The notes under the pieces: model-generated
Told to the model about the DNA's origin: nothing
The model's input: only the letters and a program-made list of their open reading frames with translations
Database searches by the model: none
Assembly: GCF_036621415.1 (NCBI RefSeq)
Contig: NZ_CP030941.1
Span: 62,001 to 126,000 of the forward strand
DNA from: Nitratireductor thuwali
GTDB lineage: Bacteria; Pseudomonadota; Alphaproteobacteria; Rhizobiales; Rhizobiaceae
Direction: 5' to 3'
Length of the DNA stretch: 64,000 nucleotides
Part shown: positions 52,187-60,771 of the stretch, piece after piece
Position numbering within the stretch: the stretch's first letter is position 1
Layout: every line of letters starts with the position of its first letter
Position numbers and translations under genes: made by a program

Positions 52187-53350
52187 TCAGTAGGCCAGGC
52201 CGCGCGCCGTCACCGGCCAAAGGCACTCCACCTTGCCGTTGCGGACGCCGACATACCAGTCGTGCACGTTGCAGGTGGGGTCGCAATGGCCGGGAACGAG
52301 GCGCAGCTTCTCGTTGATCTTCAGCACCCCATGAGGGTCCTCGATCACGCCGTGCTCGTCGGAGCATTTGATATATTTCACGTCGTCGCGGCCATAGACG
52401 AAGGGCAGGCCCGAATCCACCGACTGCGCCTTGAGACCGGCGTCGCAGATCGCCTTGTCGGCCTTGGCGTGGCTCATCACGCTCGTCAGGATGAACAGCG
52501 CATTCTCCCACTCGCCCTGGTCGATGCGGTTGCCGTCCTTGTCCTTGATGCGGCCGTAGTCGGCATCCATGAAGGCATAGGATCCGCACTGCAGTTCGTT
52601 ATAGACGCCCGAATTGCTCTCGAAATAGTAGCTGCCGGTACCGCCGCCGCTGACAAGCTCGGGCTCCAGCCCTTCCTTCTTCAGCGCCTCGACGGCGTCT
52701 TCCACCTGAGCGATTGCGGCGTCGAGCTTGGCCTTGCGGTCCTCGTAGCTGTCGAGATGCTGCATCGCCCCCTGGTAAGCCTGGATACCGGTAAAATCGA
52801 GGTTCGGCGCGGCGGCGATCGCCTGGGCGATCTCCACCACCGCCTCACTGGTCGTGACGCCGCAGCGGCCGGCGCCGCAATCGATCTCCACGAAGCATCC
52901 GAGCGTGGTGCCATGTTTTTGCGCCGCCGCCGACAGGTCGGCGACGTTCTCGACATCGTCGATGCAGACGATGACGCGGGCGCCATAATTCGGCAGACGG
53001 GCCAGGCGATCGATCTTCGCCGGGTCGCGGACCTGGTTCGACACCAGAATGTCCTTGATGCCGCCGCGCGCGAACGCCTCGGCTTCCGACACCTTCTGGC
53101 AGCAGACGCCGACGGCGCCACCGAGCTTTTCCTGCAGTTTTGCGACATCGACCGACTTATGCATCTTGCCATGCGCGCGGTGGCGCATGCCGTGCCCCCT
53201 GGCATAATCGCCCATCTTCCTGATGTTGCGCTCGAGCGCATCGAGGTCGAGGATCAGGCAAGGCGTCTGGATGTCTTTCTCGGCCATGCCGATGGCGGCG
53301 GGAATGTCGTAGCCGACCTCATGTCCGGCGACGGTTTCGTGCTTGGTCAT
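52187..53350 (-). CDS. bhcC: Beta-hydroxyaspartate aldolase BhcC (D-threonine aldolase-like)
   Basis: A 387-residue fold-type III PLP enzyme. The PLP lysine is K62 in RAHGKMHKSVD. FVEIDCGAGRCGV lies near residue 153 and SGGGTGSYYFE near 234. The C-terminal metal site is PGHCDPTCNVHD near residue 353, where His and Asp bind a divalent metal. In the beta-hydroxyaspartate cycle it condenses glycine and glyoxylate to (2R,3S)-beta-hydroxyaspartate. It lies 12 bases after bhcB and seven before bhcD in the known order. By sequence alone a D-threonine aldolase would be the alternative. Confidence 0.92.
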   Translation of the reverse strand: MTKHETVAGHEVGYDIPAAIGMAEKDIQTPCLILDLDALERNIRKMGDYARGHGMRHRAHGKMHKSVDVAKLQEKLGGAVGVCCQKVSEAEAFARGGIKDILVSNQVRDPAKIDRLARLPNYGARVIVCIDDVENVADLSAAAQKHGTTLGCFVEIDCGAGRCGVTTSEAVVEIAQAIAAAPNLDFTGIQAYQGAMQHLDSYEDRKAKLDAAIAQVEDAVEALKKEGLEPELVSGGGTGSYYFESNSGVYNELQCGSYAFMDADYGRIKDKDGNRIDQGEWENALFILTSVMSHAKADKAICDAGLKAQSVDSGLPFVYGRDDVKYIKCSDEHGVIEDPHGVLKINEKLRLVPGHCDPTCNVHDWYVGVRNGKVECLWPVTARGLAY

Positions 53351-53362
53351 AGGCTTTATCCC

Positions 53363-54316
53363 TTATGATTGTGCCCAGGGCAATTTGCCGAGATCGACAT
53401 TGCCGCCGGTCACGATGACGCCGACGCGCTTGCCGGCGAAAAGCTCCTTGTTCTTCAGGATCGCTGCCAGCGGCACCGCGCTCGACGGCTCCATGACGAT
53501 CTTCATGCGCTCCCAGATGAGCCGCATCGCCGCAACGATCTCCTCCTCGGTGGCCGTGAAGATGTCCTCCACATGCTTCGAGACGAAGTGCCAGGTGAGT
53601 TCCTTGAGCGGTACCTTCAGCCCGTCGGCCACCGTCTGCGGCGCATCGTCGGCAATGATGCGCCCGGCCTTGAAGGAGCGGTAGGCATCGTCCGCGTTCT
53701 TCGGCTCGGCCGCATAGATCTTCGTCTTCGGCGCGATGGTCGACAGCGTAAGGCAGCAGCCTGAAACCATGCCGCCGCCGCCAATGGGCGCCACCACGGC
53801 ATCGAGCTCGCCGAGATCCTCGACCATCTCCTTCGAGCATGTCCCCTGCCCGGCGATGACGCGCGGGTCGTTATAGGGGTGCACGAATTCGGCACCCGTC
53901 TCGGCCACCACCTCGGCGAAGACCGCCTCGCGCGAGGAGGTCGAGGGCTCGCATTCGACGATATGCCCGCCATAGCCGCGAACCGCCGCCTTCTTGGGCT
54001 CCGGCGCGGTCCTCGGCATCACCACGGTGACGGGAATGCCGCGCTTGCCGGCGGCATAGCTCAGCGACAGCGCATGGTTTCCCGAGGAATGGGTCGCGAC
54101 GCCGACCTTTGCCATTTTCTCATCCAGCCCGAACACCGCGTTGGATGCGCCTCGCGCCTTGAAGGCGCCCGCCTTTTGGAAGTTCTCGCATTTGAAGAAC
54201 AATTCGGCACCGGTCAGGTCGTTGATGAAGCTGCTGGTCAGGATCGGCGTTCGGTGGATATGCAGAGCGATGCGCGCATGCGCGGCCTCGACATCGGCGT
54301 AGGTCGGTATGTCCAT
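53363..54316 (-). CDS. bhcB: Beta-hydroxyaspartate dehydratase BhcB
   Basis: A 317-residue fold-type II PLP dehydratase of the serine/threonine dehydratase group. The PLP lysine is K53 in KAGAFKARGASNAV. SSGNHALSLSYAAG (near residue 77) and the phosphate-binding GGGGMVSG (near 177) are present, as is a late VIVTGGNVDLG. It removes water from beta-hydroxyaspartate to give iminosuccinate for BhcD. The gene starts 12 bases after the bhcA stop and ends 12 bases before bhcC. The operon context separates it from biosynthetic threonine dehydratase. Confidence 0.92.
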   Translation of the reverse strand: MDIPTYADVEAAHARIALHIHRTPILTSSFINDLTGAELFFKCENFQKAGAFKARGASNAVFGLDEKMAKVGVATHSSGNHALSLSYAAGKRGIPVTVVMPRTAPEPKKAAVRGYGGHIVECEPSTSSREAVFAEVVAETGAEFVHPYNDPRVIAGQGTCSKEMVEDLGELDAVVAPIGGGGMVSGCCLTLSTIAPKTKIYAAEPKNADDAYRSFKAGRIIADDAPQTVADGLKVPLKELTWHFVSKHVEDIFTATEEEIVAAMRLIWERMKIVMEPSSAVPLAAILKNKELFAGKRVGVIVTGGNVDLGKLPWAQS

Positions 54317-54328
54317 ATCGCGCTCTCC

Positions 54329-55531
54329 TCAGGCTGCGGCGCGCGGCATGGCGCCCGCGCCGCGCCCGGCGGTCGTCCGATAATGCTCCTGGGCGGCGGC
54401 AACGCCAGAGCCGAGCGTGACCGGCAAGCCGAGATCCGCCATGACCATCTCCGCCGTGGCGATGCCCGATAACGCCATGACGTCGGTCATAGAGCCCAGA
54501 TGGCCTATGCGGAACAGCTTGCCGGCCACCTCGCCCAACCCGACACCGAAAGCCACGCCGTATTTTTCAGCGGCATGGGTAACGATACGGGTGGCATCGA
54601 AGCCGTCCGGAACGAGGATTGCGCTCACCGTGTCGGAGTAAAGCGCCGGTTCTTTCGCGCAGAGCGACAGGCCCCAGGCGCCGACCGCCTTGCGCACGCC
54701 GTCGGCAATACGCCGGTGGCGCCCGAAGACGCGCTCAAGCCCTTCCTCCTCCAGCACGGTGATGGAGACGCTCAGGCCGCGGATCAGATTGACCGGCGGC
54801 GTGTAGGGAAAGCCGCCAGCGGCCATGGTGCTCAGCATGTCGCGGAAATCGAAGAAGCAGCGCGCGCATCTGGCCGAGGAAACGACCTCCAGCGCCTTTG
54901 GGCTGATGCCCAGTATGGCGAGTCCTGCCGGCAGCATGAAGCCCTTCTGCGAACCGGTGATGGCGATGTCGACGCCCCATTCGTCCATGCGGAAATCCAT
55001 CGAGGCGATGGAGCTCACCCCGTCGACGTAAAGCAGCGCCGGATGGCCGGCCGCGTCGATGGCGCGGCGCACGGCGGCAATGTCGCTGCGCACGCCGGTC
55101 GCCGTCTCGTTATGACAGACGAGCACCGCCTTGATCGCATGGCGCGTGTCGGCCTTCAGCGCTCGCTCGAACGCCACCGCCGGCGCGCCTTCGCCCCACG
55201 GCCTCTCAATGACCTCGACGTCAAGGCCGTGCCTCCGGCACAGGTCGATCCAACGGTGCGAGAACGTGCCGTAGCGTGCCGCCAACACCTTGTCGCCCGG
55301 CGACAACGTGTTGGTCACCGCCGCTTCCCACGCCCCGGTGCCGGTCGACGGGAAGAGGATCACCTCCGCCTCCGCCGACTGCAGGACACGGCGCACCCCT
55401 TCGAGTGCCGGCTTGTACATCTCGGCAAAGACGGGCGAACGGTGATCGATCGACGGATAATCGAGCGCCCGGCGCAACCGCTCTGGGATGTTGGTCGGGC
55501 CCGGAATGAAGATCGGATTCTGCGTCGACAT
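54329..55531 (-). CDS. bhcA: Aspartate-glyoxylate aminotransferase BhcA
   Basis: A 400-residue fold-type I aminotransferase of the serine-glyoxylate/alanine-glyoxylate group. Features are FIPGPTNIPERLRRALDYPS at the N-terminus, LFPSTGTGAWEAAVTN near residue 78, VDGVSSIASMDFRMDEWGVD near 170 and the PLP lysine in ITGSQKGFMLPAG near 195. In the cycle it transfers the amino group of aspartate to glyoxylate, giving oxaloacetate (the product) and glycine. It is the first gene of bhcABCD and is divergent from the IclR regulator 197 bases away. Confidence 0.92.
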   Translation of the reverse strand: MSTQNPIFIPGPTNIPERLRRALDYPSIDHRSPVFAEMYKPALEGVRRVLQSAEAEVILFPSTGTGAWEAAVTNTLSPGDKVLAARYGTFSHRWIDLCRRHGLDVEVIERPWGEGAPAVAFERALKADTRHAIKAVLVCHNETATGVRSDIAAVRRAIDAAGHPALLYVDGVSSIASMDFRMDEWGVDIAITGSQKGFMLPAGLAILGISPKALEVVSSARCARCFFDFRDMLSTMAAGGFPYTPPVNLIRGLSVSITVLEEEGLERVFGRHRRIADGVRKAVGAWGLSLCAKEPALYSDTVSAILVPDGFDATRIVTHAAEKYGVAFGVGLGEVAGKLFRIGHLGSMTDVMALSGIATAEMVMADLGLPVTLGSGVAAAQEHYRTTAGRGAGAMPRAAA

Positions 55532-55612
55532 CGACCTGTCTCCAAAGTCTGCAAGCAGCGAACGGACTGCGGGATCAGACTAAGCCCCTCCCCATCGCAT
55601 TCGCAATTATTT

Positions 55613-55627
55613 TGAAAAACATTTTCA
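55613..55627. promoter_or_regulatory. Perfect inverted repeat in the bhcA-bhcR divergent region
   Basis: TGAAAA and TTTTCA flank ACA, a 15-base site of the size bound by IclR-family dimers. On the minus strand it falls between a TTGTAC and an AAAATA hexamer spaced 17 bases apart, a plausible bhcA promoter. On the plus strand its right arm TTTTCA lies 17 bases before TTATAC (55645-55650), a plausible bhcR promoter. I infer that it is the BhcR operator. Confidence 0.6.
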
Positions 55628-55728
55628 TTGGTACAAAAATCTCGTTATACTCATGTTATGGAAGGGCTTTTGGGTTTTTCGCCTGGTGAAAAATCCGCAA
55701 GACCTATGATGGTTGAAGGGAAGACAGG

Positions 55729-56553
55729 ATGGCTCATCGTGTCGGCCGCGCGCGAGGCAGACCGCGCTCGTTCCACAACAGCTCTGACAACACGCTCATA
55801 CAGTCGCTCGACCGTGCAATGGACGTGCTCAAGGTCGTGGCGCGCGGTGACGGCCTGTCATTGACAGAGATCGCCGACCTGTCCGGCCAGTCGGCCTCCA
55901 CCGCCTATCGCATCCTCATCACGCTGCAAAAGCACCGCATCGTCGAGTTCGACGAGCCGACGCAGACCTGGCATGTGGGGATCGAGGCGTTTCGCGTTGG
56001 CAGCCATTTCCTCGGCCGCACCAGCATCGTCGAGCAGAGCCGGCCCGTCATGCAGCGCATTATGGCCGAGACGGGAGAGACGGCCAATCTGGCCATCATC
56101 GACCGCGGCGAGGTCATCTTCGTCAGCCAGGTGGAGACGCATGAGCCGATCCGCGCCTTTTTCCGGCCCGGCACGCGCGGCCCCGTGCACGCATCGGGCA
56201 TCGGCAAGGCGCTGCTTGCCTATCTGCCGCGGGCACAGTCCGAAAGCATCCTGAAGAGGGGCGCGCTCAGCACTTATACGGCCAAGACCATCGTCTCGCA
56301 CGAAGCCCTGGCCGCCGAAATGGAGCGGATCCGCGCGCACGGCTTCGCCGTCGACGACGAGGAGCGAACCCAGGGCATGCGCTGCATCGCAGCGCCCATC
56401 TTCAACCAGTTCGGCGAGGCGGTGGCCGGGGTTTCGCTTTCCGGGCCCGCCTTCCGCATCACGCCTGGTCGCGACACGGAATATGGCGCCGTGGTCCGCA
56501 AGGCGGCGGAAGACATTACGCGCGCCATCGGCGGCGTGCCTCCACGGGAGTGA
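55729..56553 (+). CDS. bhcR: IclR family regulator BhcR
   Basis: A 274-residue regulator. An N-terminal winged helix (about residues 22-85, with LSLTEIADLSGQSASTAYRI) precedes the IclR effector domain (about 95-265, with GETANLAIIDRGEVIFVSQV and PVHASGIGKALLAYLP). It is divergent from bhcABCD, the same layout as in Paracoccus denitrificans, where the IclR-type BhcR controls the operon in response to glyoxylate. The start at 55729 gives an Arg-rich N-terminal arm before the helix-turn-helix. A perfect inverted repeat lies in the promoter region. Confidence 0.9.
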   Translation: MAHRVGRARGRPRSFHNSSDNTLIQSLDRAMDVLKVVARGDGLSLTEIADLSGQSASTAYRILITLQKHRIVEFDEPTQTWHVGIEAFRVGSHFLGRTSIVEQSRPVMQRIMAETGETANLAIIDRGEVIFVSQVETHEPIRAFFRPGTRGPVHASGIGKALLAYLPRAQSESILKRGALSTYTAKTIVSHEALAAEMERIRAHGFAVDDEERTQGMRCIAAPIFNQFGEAVAGVSLSGPAFRITPGRDTEYGAVVRKAAEDITRAIGGVPPRE

Positions 56554-56578
56554 TGCGCATTCGTCCCGCCGCGCGTCG

Positions 56579-57580
56579 TCAACCGACCGTCAGGACGATT
56601 TTCCCGATATGCGCGCTGGTCTCCATCAGCGCATGGGCCTTGGCGGCGTCGGCCAGCGGGTAGCTCCTGTAGATCGGGGGCCGGCACTTTCCCTGCGCCA
56701 GCAACGGCCAGACCTTTTCCTCCAGCTGCGCCGCGATCCGCGCCTTGGCCGCGACCGGCTGGGACCGCAAGGTCGACCCCGTATGCGTCAGGCGCTTGAG
56801 CATCAGGCGCATATAGTCGATCTCGACGCGCGAGCCCTGGAGGAAGGCGATGTTGACGATCCGGCCGTCGACGGCGGCGGCCTGGTAGTTCTTCGCGATA
56901 TAGGGTCCGCCGACCATGTCCAGTATCACGTCGGCACCGTGTTTGTCCGTCACCTCCTTGACGACAGCGACCCAATCCTCCTCGCGATAGTTGATGGCCG
57001 TATCGGCGCCGAGCCTGCGGCAGGCGGCGCATTTTTCATCCGAGCCGGCGGTGACTACGACTGTGGCGCCGAAGGCCTTGCCGAGCATGATCGCCGTCGT
57101 GCCGATGCCGGAACCGCCGCCATGGACAAGCAGCGTCTCGCCGGGCTTGAGCGCCCCGCGCTCGAAAACGTTGTGCCATACGGTGAAGAAGGTTTCGGGG
57201 ATGGCGGCCGCATCCTCCAAAGGCAACCCGGCGGGAACCGGCAGCGCGTTCGAGGTGTCGACCAGCGCATATTCGGCATATCCGCCGCCCGGCGTCAGAG
57301 CACAGACCGGATCGCCCGCTTTCCAGCGCGACACGTCGCTGCCCACCGCCTGCACGGTTCCGGCCACCTCCAGCCCTGGAATCTCCGATGCCCCCGGTGG
57401 TGCCGGATAAAGGCCAGCCCGTTGCAGGAGATCCGGCCGGTTAACGCCGGCAGCCGCCACCCGGATCAGGATCTCGCTCGAGCCAGGCGGCGAAACGGGC
57501 AACTGCTCCAGTCGCAGCACATCCGGCCCGCCGGCTTCGCTGATGGCAACGGCCGACATGGTCTTGGGAAACTCCGTCAA
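56579..57580 (-). CDS. NAD(P)H:quinone oxidoreductase, zinc-free MDR family (PIG3-like)
   Basis: A 333-residue medium-chain reductase. It starts with TTG at 57580 after AGGAGAG; an ATG seven codons in is the alternative. The motifs RAGLYPAPPGASEIPGLEVA, ETLLVHGGGSGIGTTAIML (dinucleotide loop near residue 148) and DMVGGPYIAKNYQAAAVDGR mark the TP53I3/QOR branch, which lacks structural zinc. It reduces quinones or enones with NADPH. It is convergent with bhcR (25 bases between stops) and lies just downstream of the GntR gene on the same strand, so it may belong to that regulator's unit. Confidence 0.88.
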   Translation of the reverse strand: MTEFPKTMSAVAISEAGGPDVLRLEQLPVSPPGSSEILIRVAAAGVNRPDLLQRAGLYPAPPGASEIPGLEVAGTVQAVGSDVSRWKAGDPVCALTPGGGYAEYALVDTSNALPVPAGLPLEDAAAIPETFFTVWHNVFERGALKPGETLLVHGGGSGIGTTAIMLGKAFGATVVVTAGSDEKCAACRRLGADTAINYREEDWVAVVKEVTDKHGADVILDMVGGPYIAKNYQAAAVDGRIVNIAFLQGSRVEIDYMRLMLKRLTHTGSTLRSQPVAAKARIAAQLEEKVWPLLAQGKCRPPIYRSYPLADAAKAHALMETSAHIGKIVLTVG

Positions 57581-57658
57581 GACACTCTCCTGCGTTGAGG
57601 AGAGCCGGCTACCCTGCCCGCGCGTCCGGCCGGGGATCTCTCCAAGATTGGTGTGAAG

Positions 57659-58393
57659 CTAGGCGAAAATGCCTTTGCTGTGCTTCTCCACATAATCGGC
57701 GAGGCCGAGCGTGTGGTCACGGCAGAGTTTTTCCGCCAGTTCGGTTTCGCGTTTTTCCAACGCGTCGATGATGGCCAGATGGTCCTTGATCGATTGGCTT
57801 GCCCGGTCGTCGCGCCCAATGGTGATTTTGCGGATGCCGCGCACATGCAGGAGAATATTCTCCGTCATCTGCTGCAGGGTCTGCGATCCGGTCATCTCGA
57901 TGAGCGTCTGGTGGAAACGCAGATTGGCTTCGGAATATTCGCTCAGATAGTCGCCGGGCGCATGCCCTTCGTGGAACTCTTCGAAGATCTTGCGCAAGCG
58001 ATCGATGTCCTTGCGGCTGGCATTGAGCGAGATAAGCCGGGCGGCCATGCCTTCCAGCGCCGCCCATACCTGGATCATCTCGATGACCTCGCGTTTCGTC
58101 TTGCGCAAGACGATGATGCCGCGCCGCGCGATGGATTTGACGAAGCCCTGCTGCTCCAGCATGGCGATCGCCTCGCGGATCGGCGTGCGGCTGACATTGA
58201 GGCGTTCGGCAAGCAGGCGCTCGTCGAGCCAGGTGTTTTCCTGCGTGGCGTAAATATCCATCTCGGCGATGGCATGCTTCAGCGCGGCATAGACGCGCGT
58301 CTTGATGTTCGGCTCCGCGGAGAACGGCTCCAGGACAAGGCCTGGGGTGCTCTCATCGGGAAGCGGCCAGCGGGTCTGGCTTCTGGAACTCAC
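57659..58393 (-). CDS. GntR family regulator, FadR subfamily with FCD domain
   Basis: A 244-residue regulator. GTG at 58393 is chosen because GGAG lies just upstream; the frame is open further but crosses an operator-like site. The winged helix covers about residues 30-95 (ERLLAERLNVSRTPIREAIA, LEQQGFV). The FCD effector domain covers about 100-235 and keeps the metal-site pattern (RFHQTLIEMTGS, DHLAIIDALEKR). FCD regulators sense small carboxylates. It is encoded beside sucCD, the acyl-CoA synthetase and a tricarboxylate-type importer, so it probably senses the imported acid. Confidence 0.9.
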   Translation of the reverse strand: MSSRSQTRWPLPDESTPGLVLEPFSAEPNIKTRVYAALKHAIAEMDIYATQENTWLDERLLAERLNVSRTPIREAIAMLEQQGFVKSIARRGIIVLRKTKREVIEMIQVWAALEGMAARLISLNASRKDIDRLRKIFEEFHEGHAPGDYLSEYSEANLRFHQTLIEMTGSQTLQQMTENILLHVRGIRKITIGRDDRASQSIKDHLAIIDALEKRETELAEKLCRDHTLGLADYVEKHSKGIFA

Positions 58394-58429
58394 ATCAGTC
58401 TCCTGCTGTCTGTCTGAGTCTGGAACCTG

Positions 58430-58446
58430 TAATACCATATGTATCA
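58430..58446. promoter_or_regulatory. Operator-like imperfect palindrome upstream of the GntR gene
   Basis: TAATAC and GTATCA flank CATAT, giving an inverted repeat with five of six pairs. ATAC/GTAT half-sites are typical of GntR/FCD operators. It lies 37 bases upstream of the regulator's start codon, consistent with autoregulation. Confidence 0.5.
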
Positions 58447-58539
58447 ATGGAGCGGTTTATCCAACGGTGCAAGAATTGACTGTCTCCATGCGGCCGGTAG
58501 CTAAATGGTTTCGGCGTGTACCTGCCATCTCACAGAGAT

Positions 58540-59457
58540 CTATCCCACAGGTTCCAGGCATGCGCTTTCCGGCTGCCCGTCGAGGAGTTCCACGAGCGTC
58601 TCGCCAAGGCGTGCCGGTGTGGGCGAAATGCGAATGCCGGCCGCCTGCATGGCCTCGATCTTGTCTTCCGCCCCGCCCTTGCCGCCGGCGATGATGGCGC
58701 CCGCATGGCCCATGCGCCGCCCCGCAGGAGCGGTGCGACCGGCAATGAAGCCGACCGTGGGCTTGCTTCTGCCGCGCCTTGCCACATCCGCAAGAAACGC
58801 GGCCGCCTCCTCCTCGGCCTGCCCGCCGATCTCGCCGATCATGACAATCGATTCGGTTTCGGGATCGGCAAGGAACATCTCCAGCACGTCGATGAATTCG
58901 GTGCCCTTGATGGGATCCCCGCCGATGCCCACAGCCGTGGTCTGGCCAAGGCCCTTCTGCGAGGTCTGGAATACCGCCTCATAGGTGAGCGTGCCCGAGC
59001 GCGAGACGATGCCGACCGAACCCTTGCGGAAGATGGAGCCCGGCATGATACCGATCTTGCATTCGCCGGCGGTGATGACCCCCGGGCAATTCGGCCCGAT
59101 CAGGCGTGAACGCGATCCCGAAAGCGCCCGCTTGACGCGCTGCATGTCGAGCACGGGAATGCCCTCGGTGATGCAGACGATCAGCGGAATTTCCGCGTCG
59201 ATGGCCTCGCAAATCGCGTCCGCCGCTCCGAAGGGCGGCACGTAGATGACGGTCGCATCGGCATCCGTCGCTGCGCGCGCCTCCTTCACCGTGTCGAAGA
59301 CGGGCAGGCCCAGATGCGTCATGCCCCCCTTCCCCGGCGCTACGCCCCCGACCATCTGCGTGCCATATTCGATGGCATGCCGTGAGTGGAATGTGGCGGT
59401 CTTGCCGGTAAAGCCCTGACAGAGGAGACGGGTGTTCTTGTTCACCAGGATGGACAT
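58540..59457 (-). CDS. sucD: Succinyl-CoA synthetase alpha subunit-like (SucD)
   Basis: A 305-residue alpha subunit. The CoA-binding Rossmann part has [20 protein letters not shown] and [26 protein letters not shown] lies near residue 122. The phospho-histidine is H252 or adjacent in [12 protein letters not shown]. It joins SucC to make ATP or GTP from succinyl-CoA, or in reverse activates succinate or malate. The usual sucCD pair sits with sucAB and mdh, but here the pair lies beside an acyl-CoA synthetase and an importer, so it may be a pathway-specific copy. Malate thiokinase is a close relative and a possible alternative. Confidence 0.87.
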   Translation of the reverse strand: MSILVNKNTRLLCQGFTGKTATFHSRHAIEYGTQMVGGVAPGKGGMTHLGLPVFDTVKEARAATDADATVIYVPPFGAADAICEAIDAEIPLIVCITEGIPVLDMQRVKRALSGSRSRLIGPNCPGVITAGECKIGIMPGSIFRKGSVGIVSRSGTLTYEAVFQTSQKGLGQTTAVGIGGDPIKGTEFIDVLEMFLADPETESIVMIGEIGGQAEEEAAAFLADVARRGRSKPTVGFIAGRTAPAGRRMGHAGAIIAGGKGGAEDKIEAMQAAGIRISPTPARLGETLVELLDGQPESACLEPVG

Positions 59458-60656
59458 CAGTTTCTTCCCTTGGCCGCAATGACGATCTTCCGCGCCGCAT
59501 CATCGAGGTCGTCCGCGGCGATGACATCGAGGCCGGACTCTGCGATGATCTTCTTGCCTTCCGCGACGTTCGTGCCTTCGAGCCGCACCACGAGCGGCAC
59601 CTTCAGGCCCACTTCCTTGACGGCTTCCACCACCCCCTCGGCAATCACGTCGCAACGCATGATGCCGCCGAAGATGTTGACCAGAATGCCCTTCACGCTG
59701 GGGTCGGTGGTGATGATCTTGAAGGCCGCCGCCACTTTCTCGGCCGTCGCGCCGCCGCCGACATCTAGGAAATTCGCCGGCTCGCCGCCGTGATGCTTGA
59801 TGATGTCCATGGTCGCCATGGCGAGGCCCGCCCCATTGACCATGCAGCCGATATTGCCGTCGAGCGCGATGTAGGAAAGGTCGTGGCGCGAGGCGGCCAG
59901 TTCCCTGGCGTCCTCCTCCATCTCATCGCGCAGGCTTGCCAGTTCCGGCCGCCGGTCCAGTGCGTTTGAGTCAAAGCCGACCTTGGCGTCGAGGCAGACA
60001 AGCCGCCCATCACCCGTCAGGACCAGCGGGTTGATCTCCAGCATTTCCATGTCGGTGGCGGTGAAAGCCGTATAAAGCTGCGTGGCCAGAAGGCCCGCCT
60101 GTGCGGCAAGGTCTCCCTGAAGGCCGAGCGCCTTGGCAACGAGCCGGCCATGATAGGGCATCAGGCCGGTGGCCGGATCGACGGTCAGGGTGACGACTTT
60201 CTCCGGCGTTTGGGCGGCAACGGTCTCGATATCCATGCCGCCCTCGGTCGAGACCACGAAGGCGACCCGGCTGGTAGCCCGGTCGATCAGCAGCGAGATG
60301 TAGAATTCGCTTTCGATCCGCGAGCCGTTTTCCACATAAAGGCGGCTGACCTTCTTGCCGGTCGGTCCGGTCTGCACCGTGACCAGCGTGTTGCCGAGCA
60401 TTTCTGCGGCATGCGCGCGCACTTCGGCCACCGTATCGGCCACGCGCACGCCGCCTTTCGCCTCGGGGCCCAGTTCCTTGAACTTGCCCTTGCCGCGCCC
60501 GCCTGCGTGGATCTGCGACTTGACGACGAAGACCGGACCCTCAAGGCCCGCCGCCACGTCTCCGGCCCCGTCGACATCCATGGCCGGCGCGCCGTCGGGA
60601 ACGGGCACGCCGAAGGACTTCAGCACGCCCTTGGCCTGATATTCATGGATATTCAT
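59457..60656 (-). CDS. sucC: Succinyl-CoA synthetase beta subunit-like (SucC)
   Basis: A 399-residue beta subunit; the start [20 protein letters not shown] at 60656 is diagnostic. The ATP-grasp domain has [15 protein letters not shown] (about residue 46) and [20 protein letters not shown] near 200. The C-terminal half has [28 protein letters not shown] and [16 protein letters not shown], which form the phosphohistidine-swinging interface. The stop abuts the sucD start. It follows the acyl-CoA synthetase gene by 115 bases. The same caution about succinate or malate specificity applies. Confidence 0.9.
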   Translation of the reverse strand: MNIHEYQAKGVLKSFGVPVPDGAPAMDVDGAGDVAAGLEGPVFVVKSQIHAGGRGKGKFKELGPEAKGGVRVADTVAEVRAHAAEMLGNTLVTVQTGPTGKKVSRLYVENGSRIESEFYISLLIDRATSRVAFVVSTEGGMDIETVAAQTPEKVVTLTVDPATGLMPYHGRLVAKALGLQGDLAAQAGLLATQLYTAFTATDMEMLEINPLVLTGDGRLVCLDAKVGFDSNALDRRPELASLRDEMEEDARELAASRHDLSYIALDGNIGCMVNGAGLAMATMDIIKHHGGEPANFLDVGGGATAEKVAAAFKIITTDPSVKGILVNIFGGIMRCDVIAEGVVEAVKEVGLKVPLVVRLEGTNVAEGKKIIAESGLDVIAADDLDDAARKIVIAAKGRN

Positions 60657-60771
60657 TGATGTGCTACCTCTCCGCAGAGACAGAAATGTTGGGGCGCGCC
60701 AGGTCCGACCAGGCGCGACACGAGCTCGAAGGAACCGCGTCGCGCCCGGCGGAAGGCCCGCCTGGGAGGGA

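Noticed and set aside
58540..60656. Calling the sucCD pair malate thiokinase (mtkAB) of a serine-cycle type pathway
   Set aside because: The sequences look at least as close to SucCD, and no malyl-CoA lyase or other serine-cycle gene lies in the window, so it is kept only as an alternative.
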